A DNA stretch of 64,000 nucleotides, from assembly GCF_000359125.1 (NCBI RefSeq), contig NZ_CAAF010000028.1:62001-126000 (forward strand), written 5' to 3'. The notes below the pieces were generated by a model. The model was not told the origin of the DNA. It was given only the letters and a program-made list of their open reading frames with translations, and made no database searches. Source of the stretch: Mesorhizobium sp. STM 4661 (lineage in GTDB: Bacteria; Pseudomonadota; Alphaproteobacteria; Rhizobiales; Rhizobiaceae). Within the stretch, counting starts at the first letter, position 1. Each line of letters begins with the position of its first letter. This document shows positions 58,549 through 64,000 of the stretch, one piece after another. Position numbers and translations under genes: made by a program.

Positions 58549-58914
58549 CTATTCGTTCGACAGCTTGCGGATCAGAAGTCGGAGCAGTTTTCCGACGCTC
58601 TCGCTGAGAGTCATCAAAGGCTCGACTGCTTCAGCTGAAACAATTCCAACATGCAATGCGACCAGAAGGTGCGTCTCCAACTCCTTGAGTGACCCTTGAG
58701 CGATCCTGAGAAATTGCTGGTAGGAAGCTCGGCTCTCTCGACCATAACCCTCTGCGATGTTGGCGGGCACGGAGGTAGCTGCTCGACGCACCTGAGTTGT
58801 CGTTCCGTAGAGCTCTTCTTTCGGCCAGGCTTTTGTTGCCTTGTAGATTGAGACCGCCAAGTCCATTGCCTGCTGCCAGACGATTAGATCCCTGTACGAC
58901 TCGATCTTCGCCAT
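58549..58914 (-). CDS. Four-helix-bundle protein (23S rRNA intervening-sequence/S23 family)
   Basis: A 121-residue helical protein of the four-helix/S23 type: IESYRDLIVWQQAMDLAVSIY at the start, a central RRAATSVPANIAEGYGRESRASYQQFLRIAQGSLKELET, and a Leu-rich C-terminus. Members occur inside rRNA intervening sequences or as free-standing genes, and the DGR accessory protein Avd shares the fold. This copy is bracketed by inverse 8-base arrays and splits the puuA-puuB-like pair, suggesting a mobile cassette. Function unknown. Confidence 0.9.
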   Translation of the reverse strand: MAKIESYRDLIVWQQAMDLAVSIYKATKAWPKEELYGTTTQVRRAATSVPANIAEGYGRESRASYQQFLRIAQGSLKELETHLLVALHVGIVSAEAVEPLMTLSESVGKLLRLLIRKLSNE

Positions 58915-58920
58915 CGTCTG

Positions 58921-58961
58921 TAGTCCCTACTGCCCTATTGCCTTACTGCCCTACTCCCCTA
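58921..58961. repeat. Inverse 8-base array right of the four-helix gene
   Basis: TAGTCCCTACTGCCCTATTG, CCTTACTGCC and CTACTCCCCTA are the reverse complement of the left array, about five imperfect copies. The array reaches into the stop codon of the glutamine-synthetase-like gene (TAG at 58959-58961, read on the minus strand). Confidence 0.85.
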
Positions 58962-60395
58962 AACGTTCAGCAGCAGATACTCCCGCTCCCACGGGCTGAT
59001 CACTTCCATGAAGGTCTCGAATTCCGCCCGCTTGATCGCCGCATAGGTCGCTGCGAAGGATTTTCCAAGCAACGTGCAGAGTTCCTCGTCGGCCTCGAAC
59101 AGGTCGACGGCTTCGAGCAGGCCGCGTGGCAGGTCGATCTGGTCCGCGTTGGCGGTCGTCAGCACCGGCGGCTCGGCCTTGATCTTGTTGGTCATGCCGA
59201 TCAGCCCGCAGGCGAGCGATGCGGCCAGCGCCAGATAGGGATTGGCGTCGGAAGACGGGATGCGGTTTTCGACACGCCTGGCCGCCGGGTCGGAGCGTGG
59301 AACGCGGAAGGCGGTGGTGCGGTTGTCGTAACCCCATTTGTTGTTGACCGGCGCCGAAGCCGCCTGCGTCAGCCGGCGGTAGGAATTGACATAGGGCGCA
59401 AACATCACCAGCGCGTTCGGCACATGTTTCTGCATGCCGCCGATGAAATGGAAGAAATCGTCGGTCTCCGAGCCATCCTCGGCCGAAAAGACGTTCTTCC
59501 CGGTCTTCTTGTCGATGATCGACTGATGGATATGCATGGCCGAACCGGGCTGGCCCTGGATCGGCTTGGCCATGAAGGTGGCATAGATTTCGTGCTTCAG
59601 CGCCGCCTCGCGAATGGTGCGCTTGAACATGAACACCTGGTCGGCGAGCTCGATCGGATCGCCATGGCGCAGATTGATCTCGAGCTGGCCCGCGCCCTCC
59701 TCATGGATCAGCGTGTCGATCTCCAGGCCCTGGCCTTCGGAGAAATGATAGATGTCGTCGATCAGTTCGTCGAACTCGTTGACGCCGGCGATCGAATAGC
59801 CGGCGCCGCCGCCGATCGGTCGTCCGGAGCGCCCGACGGGCGGGGTCAGCGGGTAGTCCGGGTCGGGATTCTTGCGCACCAGGTAGAATTCGATCTCGGG
59901 CGCCACCACAGGCTTCAGGCCGCGCTTGTCGTAAGCCGCAAGCACGCGCCGCAGCACGTTGCGCGGCGTGAACTCCACCAAGCGGCCGTCCTGGTGGACG
60001 AGGTCGCAAATGACCGCTGCCGTCGGATCCTCTTCCCATGGCACCACGGTCAAGGTCGAAAGATCCGGCATCAGCTTGAGGTCGCCATCGTCCTCCGGAT
60101 AGTGGAAGCCATTGCCATCCTCCGGATAGCCGCCGGAAATCGTCGTCATGAATACCGCCGAAGGCAGCGCCAGCGAGGTGTTCGAGGTGAATTTCTTCGA
60201 CGGCATCATCTTGCCGCGCGCAACGCCGGCTTGGTCGGGCGTGATGCATTCGATGTCCTCGATGCCGCGCCATTCCAGCCAGGCGCTGGCTTCCTTCCAG
60301 TTCTTCACGCCACGTTGGTTTTTCACGAACGCAGGCGTGCGGGCACGTCCTCCGCGGCTCGACGGACGGACTTCCTTTTTTGCAGGCGGCATCAT
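58959..60395 (-). CDS. Glutamine synthetase-like gamma-glutamylputrescine synthetase
   Basis: A 478-residue glutamine-synthetase-family enzyme of the PuuA/GlnT type: VAPEIEFYLVRKNPDPDYPL for the first Glu ligands, HEEGAGQLEINL, AMHIHQSI, NNKWGYDNRTTAFRVP and RVENRIPSSDANPYLALAAS with the ATP/metal residues. Paired with the flavoprotein oxidase, it would attach glutamate to putrescine for catabolism. Its stop codon lies inside the right repeat array. Confidence 0.9.
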   Translation of the reverse strand: MMPPAKKEVRPSSRGGRARTPAFVKNQRGVKNWKEASAWLEWRGIEDIECITPDQAGVARGKMMPSKKFTSNTSLALPSAVFMTTISGGYPEDGNGFHYPEDDGDLKLMPDLSTLTVVPWEEDPTAAVICDLVHQDGRLVEFTPRNVLRRVLAAYDKRGLKPVVAPEIEFYLVRKNPDPDYPLTPPVGRSGRPIGGGAGYSIAGVNEFDELIDDIYHFSEGQGLEIDTLIHEEGAGQLEINLRHGDPIELADQVFMFKRTIREAALKHEIYATFMAKPIQGQPGSAMHIHQSIIDKKTGKNVFSAEDGSETDDFFHFIGGMQKHVPNALVMFAPYVNSYRRLTQAASAPVNNKWGYDNRTTAFRVPRSDPAARRVENRIPSSDANPYLALAASLACGLIGMTNKIKAEPPVLTTANADQIDLPRGLLEAVDLFEADEELCTLLGKSFAATYAAIKRAEFETFMEVISPWEREYLLLNV

Positions 60396-60548
60396 GCACC
60401 AGATTGAGTTGCGGGTTTTGGAGTATAGCCGGGGCCGGTGATGGAAGGGAAGGGGAGCCGGCCCGTATCGTCTGCGCAGTTGAAAATCGCGCCGGGCAGC
60501 TTATTAGGCTCGACATCCCTCAAATTCTGTTGCCTCGGTTGATGTCGA

Positions 60549-61265
60549 ATGCAGAACAACCATGAATTGACCACGATCGGCTTCGATGCCGACGACACGC
60601 TCTGGCAGAACGAGCAGTTCTTCCGCATGACCGAGAAGCGCTTTGCCGCGCTGCTCGCCGACCACGCCGAGGAGAAGCACATCTCGGCACGATTGTTGGA
60701 GGCGGAGAAGCGCAATCTCGCAATCTATGGTTTTGGCATCAAGGGATTTACCCTGTCGATGATCGAGACGGCGATCGAGATCACCGAAGGTCGCGCGCCG
60801 GCCTCGGTCATCGCCGAAATTCTTGCGGCGGGCCGCGACATGCTTGGCCATCCGATCGAGGCGCTGCCTCATGCGCGCGAAACCGTGGAAGAGCTGGCAG
60901 GCGCGTACCGCCTGGTGCTGATCACCAAGGGCGACCTTTTCGACCAGGAGCGGAAGTTGGCGCAATCGGGCCTCGGAGATCTGTTCGATGCGGTCGAGAT
61001 AGTCAGCGACAAGAGCGCGGCCACCTATGCCAGGATCTTCAGCCGCCACGGCGATGGCCCGGAAAAAAGCATGATGGTCGGCAACTCGCTGAAGTCGGAC
61101 GTGGTGCCGGCCATCGAGGCCGGCGGTTGGGGCATCCACGTGCCGCATGAGCTGACCTGGGTGCTGGAACATGTCGAGCCGCCGGTCGCGGCGCCTCGCT
61201 TCCGCCAGATAGCCGATCTCGGAGAACTGCCTGGGCTGATCGAAAGCATCGGGAAGGCCGGTTGA
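60549..61265 (+). CDS. HAD family hydrolase
   Basis: A 238-residue HAD phosphatase-like protein: motif I GFDADDTLW (D-x-D), motif II RLVLITKG, a Lys before GLGDLFDAVEIVSDKS, and motif IV VGNSLKSDVVPAIEAG. Helical cap between motifs I and II. Substrate unknown. Divergent from the puuA-like gene. Confidence 0.88.
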   Translation: MQNNHELTTIGFDADDTLWQNEQFFRMTEKRFAALLADHAEEKHISARLLEAEKRNLAIYGFGIKGFTLSMIETAIEITEGRAPASVIAEILAAGRDMLGHPIEALPHARETVEELAGAYRLVLITKGDLFDQERKLAQSGLGDLFDAVEIVSDKSAATYARIFSRHGDGPEKSMMVGNSLKSDVVPAIEAGGWGIHVPHELTWVLEHVEPPVAAPRFRQIADLGELPGLIESIGKAG

Positions 61266-61278
61266 CGGTGAAACCCGC

Positions 61279-61668
61279 CTAGCTGCGTCCGAGCCCGATC
61301 AGGTGGTCGATCACCGGTTGCAGCCGTTCAGGTGTGATCGGTTTGACCACCACCACGTCGACGACGCTCGACAAGCCCAAGCTCTCCGGGGTGCCATTCT
61401 TGGTTGAAAGCAGGATCACCGAAGGGAGCGACTTGCCAGACATCCGCCGCAGCGCGCCGATACCGGACAACAGCGCGTCGCAGTCCTTGTTGTCGGCTCC
61501 GCCATCGAGGACGATAGCTCCAGGAATGAGCGATCGCAACGCCGCTGCCGCCGTTTCGGGCGATTCCGAGATCGGTTTCAGCCCCGATCGTTCAACGATT
61601 TTCGAAACCACCACCCGGTTGACGGGCGACTTTCCGACGACGAGCACGCGTGTGAAGTCCGTAAGCAT
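61279..61668 (-). CDS. Single-domain receiver (response-regulator-like) protein
   Basis: A 129-residue protein from ATG at 61668; the frame is open to an ATG at 61740. It has TRVLVVGKSPVNRVVVSKIV, GAIVLDGGADNKD with a possible phospho-acceptor Asp, PSVILLSTKN and VVVKPITPERLQPVIDHLI with the conserved Lys-Pro. The usual acidic pair after the first strand is absent (GKSP instead), so phosphorylation may be altered. No kinase nearby. Confidence 0.75.
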   Translation of the reverse strand: MLTDFTRVLVVGKSPVNRVVVSKIVERSGLKPISESPETAAAALRSLIPGAIVLDGGADNKDCDALLSGIGALRRMSGKSLPSVILLSTKNGTPESLGLSSVVDVVVVKPITPERLQPVIDHLIGLGRS

Positions 61669-61910
61669 CTCGGACTCCCCGTTCCGGCTCACCAAAGTCA
61701 GGTGGCTTGCAGTCTTGATTTCGCGATTCACGGGGCGCATGGGCAGGACAAGCCGCTCGTCTCTGTTTCAATGCAGAGTTGAAACTGAAACGACAATTGG
61801 CGTGAGATCGCGCCCATGTCAAGTTGAAACGGTGGGTTTCGAAGAGGTCGCCGCAAGCGATAAAATATAAGTTAAATCTTTAATTGTGGCTCAGTGGTAA
61901 AGGATTGTAC

Positions 61911-61948
61911 AAAACGAAAATCACCTGCGCGGAAAACCGCGCGGGTGA
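61911..61948 (-). terminator. Rho-independent terminator, minus strand
   Basis: TCACCTGCGCGG (61921-61932) and CCGCGCGGGTGA (61937-61948) form a 12-base stem with one G-T pair and a loop AAAA. On the minus strand it is followed by TTTTCGTTTT. It terminates the 80-residue gene ending at 61972. Confidence 0.85.
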
Positions 61949-61971
61949 GGTCGTTTTCGGCCGGATTTCGA

Positions 61972-62214
61972 TCAGCCTTGGCTTCGCTGCGTGACGATCA
62001 CCGGGATCAGCAGGTCGCCCCAATTGCCGTCGCCGCCATGGTGTCTTGCCGAACGCACGAGCTCCACCGACACGCCCGCCTCGACGGCCTTCATGACCGA
62101 CTGGTTGAGCCTGTGCAGATCGTTCGCCAGCATGCGGATGGTCGCCTGCTGATCGACATTCATTGTGGTGGCCTGTTCTTCGGCCCGTTCCTTGACGCGA
62201 CTGATCGATGCCAT
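61972..62214 (-). CDS. Small hypothetical protein
   Basis: An 80-residue protein starting MASISRVKERAEEQATTMNV, mostly helical, with a conserved-looking SARHHGGDGNWGDLLIPVIV C-terminus. A good terminator follows. I do not recognise the family. It lies 63 bases downstream of aceA on the same strand, so it may be co-transcribed. Confidence 0.65.
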   Translation of the reverse strand: MASISRVKERAEEQATTMNVDQQATIRMLANDLHRLNQSVMKAVEAGVSVELVRSARHHGGDGNWGDLLIPVIVTQRSQG

Positions 62215-62277
62215 TGGTCTTCTCCTTGAGCGTATTTATACCCTTGTGGGGCGCTTCCTCTGTTTGTTGCGTTACTG

Positions 62278-63567
62278 CTATTCCGCGGCCGGCTTGAACT
62301 GGGCGTGCTCGGTCGATTCATGCATGGCCGTGGTCGAGGACTGGCCGCCGGTGATCGCCATCGACACGGCGTCGAAATAGCCGGTGCCGACCTCGCGCTG
62401 GTGCTTGGTCGCCGTGTAGCCATGGGCTTCGGCCGCGAACTCCGCTTCCTGCAGCTCGGAATAGGCAGCCATCTGCCGCGCCTTGTAGCCGCGGGCGAGC
62501 TCGAACATGCCGAAATTGAGCTGGTGGAAACCGGCCAGCGTGATGAACTGGAATTTGTAGCCCATGGCGCCGAGTTCCCTTTGGAACTTGGCGATGGTGG
62601 CCTCGTCGAGGTTCTTCTTCCAGTTGAACGACGGCGAGCAATTATAGGCGAGCAGCTTGCCCGGATGGTGCTTGCGCACGCCCTCGGCGAATTTTTTGGC
62701 CTGCGCCAGATCGGGCTTCGAGGTCTCGCACCAGATCAGGTCCGCGTGAAGCGCGTAGGCGATAGCTCGCGCAATGCAAGGCTCGATGCCGTTCCTGACC
62801 TGATAGAAGCCCTCCACCGTGCGGCCCGCGCCATAGTCGACGAAGGGCCGGTCGCGCTCGTCGATATCGGAAGTGAGCAGCTTTGCAGCCTCTGCGTCGG
62901 TGCGGGCGACAACCAGCGTCGGCGTGCCCATCACGTCGGCGGCAAGCCGCGCGGCATTGAGGTTGCGGATATGCGCCGCCGTCGGGATCAGCACCTTGCC
63001 GCCGAGATGGCCGCATTTCTTCTCCGACGCCAGTTGGTCCTCATAGTGGACGCCGGCAGCACCGGCCTCGATGAAGGCCTTCATGATCTCGAAGGCGTTG
63101 AGCGGACCGCCGAAGCCAGCCTCCGCATCGGCCACGATCGGCGCGAACCAGGTGTCGACCGAAAGCCCCTTGCCTTCGGAGGTCTCGATCTGGTCGGCGC
63201 GCTGCAGCGTGCGGTTGATGCGCTTGACCAGCTCGGGCGCCGCATTGGCGGGATAGAGCGACTGGTCCGGATACATGGCTGATGCGGTGTTGGCATCGGC
63301 GGCGACCTGCCACCCCGACAGATAGATTGCCTTCAGGCCAGCCCGCACCTGCTGCATCGCCTGGTTGCCCGACATGGCGCCGAGCGCGTTGACGAAATCC
63401 TCCTCGTGGATGAGCTTCCACAACCGGTTGGCGCCCATTTCGGCGAGGCTCTGCCGGATCTGGACCGAACCGCGCAACCGCTTCGCATCCTCGGGCGAAT
63501 AGGGCCGTTCGATACCGTCAAACCGGCCTTCCGGCGCCGAGGGAACGAGGTTGTAAAAATCAGTCAT
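62278..63567 (-). CDS. aceA: Isocitrate lyase
   Basis: A 429-residue glyoxylate-cycle enzyme splitting isocitrate to succinate and glyoxylate. The active-site signature KKCGHLGGK is present, plus [36 protein letters not shown] and [13 protein letters not shown]. Full length. Divergent from an ScfR/RamB-like regulator, the usual control of this gene in alphaproteobacteria. Confidence 0.97.
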   Translation of the reverse strand: MTDFYNLVPSAPEGRFDGIERPYSPEDAKRLRGSVQIRQSLAEMGANRLWKLIHEEDFVNALGAMSGNQAMQQVRAGLKAIYLSGWQVAADANTASAMYPDQSLYPANAAPELVKRINRTLQRADQIETSEGKGLSVDTWFAPIVADAEAGFGGPLNAFEIMKAFIEAGAAGVHYEDQLASEKKCGHLGGKVLIPTAAHIRNLNAARLAADVMGTPTLVVARTDAEAAKLLTSDIDERDRPFVDYGAGRTVEGFYQVRNGIEPCIARAIAYALHADLIWCETSKPDLAQAKKFAEGVRKHHPGKLLAYNCSPSFNWKKNLDEATIAKFQRELGAMGYKFQFITLAGFHQLNFGMFELARGYKARQMAAYSELQEAEFAAEAHGYTATKHQREVGTGYFDAVSMAITGGQSSTTAMHESTEHAQFKPAAE

Positions 63568-63604
63568 TGGTCACTCCGAATGGGTCTGCGTCGGGTTTTG
63601 AAAA

Positions 63605-63810
63605 CGCCAAGTCATGGAAACGTCGCGTCGTCGGATGTGACATCATTTACATTGCATTGCAAAATAGGCCAGAAAAACCAAGGAGAAGATCGAAAAATAA
63701 AGGAAAACCTGTGTTGCGTTTGACTGCGTGCGGCTGTAAATTTGTAAATATTGTAAAGGCTAAACCGCAAATCGAAATGCACTCCTCGTGTAAATTCACG
63801 TAAAGAGACC
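63605..63810. promoter_or_regulatory. aceA-scfR divergent promoter with repeated GTAAA motifs
   Basis: The 200-base gap is A+T-rich. GTAAA occurs at 63736, 63744, 63753, 63790 and 63800, several preceded by TTT or TT, and CGTG-TAAATT-CACG (63787-63800) is a palindrome. TTTACATTGCATTGCAAAA lies near 63648. The spacing suggests binding sites for the adjacent RamB-like protein. Confidence 0.55.
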
Positions 63811-64000
63811 ATGGCCGACCAGAAAATCTTCGCTGGACCGCGCATCCGCCGCATCCGCAATGCCAAGGGCCTGACGCAGACGGCGATGGCTGAAGGGCTC
63901 GGCATTTCGCCGTCCTATCTCAACCTCATCGAGCGCAACCAGCGGCCGCTGACGGTCCAGTTGATCCTGAAGCTGGCCTCCGTCTACAAGGTCGACCCGC
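63811..64000 (+). CDS. XRE-family regulator, ScfR/RamB-like (partial)
   Basis: The first 63 codons are visible. ADQKIFAGPRIRRIRNAKGL is followed by TQTAMAEGLGISPSYLNLIE and RNQRPLTVQLILKLASVYKV, an XRE helix-turn-helix (about 8-63). This N-terminus and the position divergent from aceA fit the short-chain-fatty-acid regulators ScfR/RamB that control isocitrate lyase. The rest lies outside the window. Confidence 0.85.
   Translation, partial: MADQKIFAGPRIRRIRNAKGLTQTAMAEGLGISPSYLNLIERNQRPLTVQLILKLASVYKVDP

Noticed and set aside
61886..61902. GTGGCTCAGTGGTAAAG resembling a tRNA D-arm
   Set aside because: No anticodon arm, T-arm or acceptor pairing follows.

Overview
The window looks like a chromosome segment of an alphaproteobacterium in the Rhizobiales, most likely Mesorhizobium or a close relative. 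The evidence is the high-GC coding style, a microaerobic fixNOQP-fixGHIS cluster, the block yacG-maf-infA-phosphatase-UPF0262-hisD-DUF2948-murA that is typical of rhizobia, a zwf-pgl-edd Entner-Doudoroff operon, an exopolysaccharide locus, and isocitrate lyase divergent from an ScfR/RamB-like regulator. No rRNA operon, CRISPR array or intact transposase was seen.

Layout. 1-8.6 kb: a hemerythrin-like gene divergent from ccoNOQP (cbb3 oxidase) and fixGHIS (assembly and copper supply), with FixK/FNR-like boxes. 8.9-23.3 kb: an accessory island ending at the 3' end of tRNA-Phe. It has an intact tyrosine integrase beside the tRNA and a truncated integrase copy at the far end. Between them lie a class II Fic protein, two decayed genes, a DUF4238-like gene, a two-gene ATPase module, and a complete type III CBASS operon with a divergent HTH-metallopeptidase regulator and a PIN-like gene. 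23.5-29.5 kb: conserved housekeeping block. 29.7-33.6 kb: tRNA-Thr, an SDR enzyme, a nonsense-interrupted secreted protein gene, a SAF-domain dehydrogenase, a VapB remnant and proC. 33.7-45.5 kb: polysaccharide locus (O-antigen-ligase-like protein, glycosyltransferases, flippase, Wzz/GumC protein), interrupted by a retron with an RT-Toprim fusion and a recognisable msr-msd RNA. 45.7-64 kb: folD, a GlxA-type regulator, a VWA protein, edd-pgl-zwf, an SDR, an orphan Mur ligase, an SH3 protein, and puuB-like and puuA-like genes separated by a four-helix-bundle gene flanked by inverted 8-bp arrays. These are followed by a HAD hydrolase, a receiver-domain protein, aceA and the start of its probable regulator.

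How the genes work together. The fix cluster builds a high-affinity oxidase for low-oxygen respiration. The CBASS genes form one minus-strand operon with start/stop overlaps: cyclase, HORMA, TRIP13-like ATPase, a SLOG plus deoxyribosyltransferase/TIR-like effector, and a DEDDh exonuclease. The HORMA-cyclase complex would sense infection, TRIP13 would reset it, and the cyclic nucleotide would switch on an effector that is not the usual NucC nuclease. A 10-bp inverted repeat in the divergent promoter is a likely operator for the fused HTH-IrrE peptidase. The retron, Fic protein and ATPase pair add possible further defence layers. The most novel points are the CBASS effector and exonuclease pair, the uncharacterised ATPase pair, the retron with its visible RNA, and the repeat-flanked four-helix gene.
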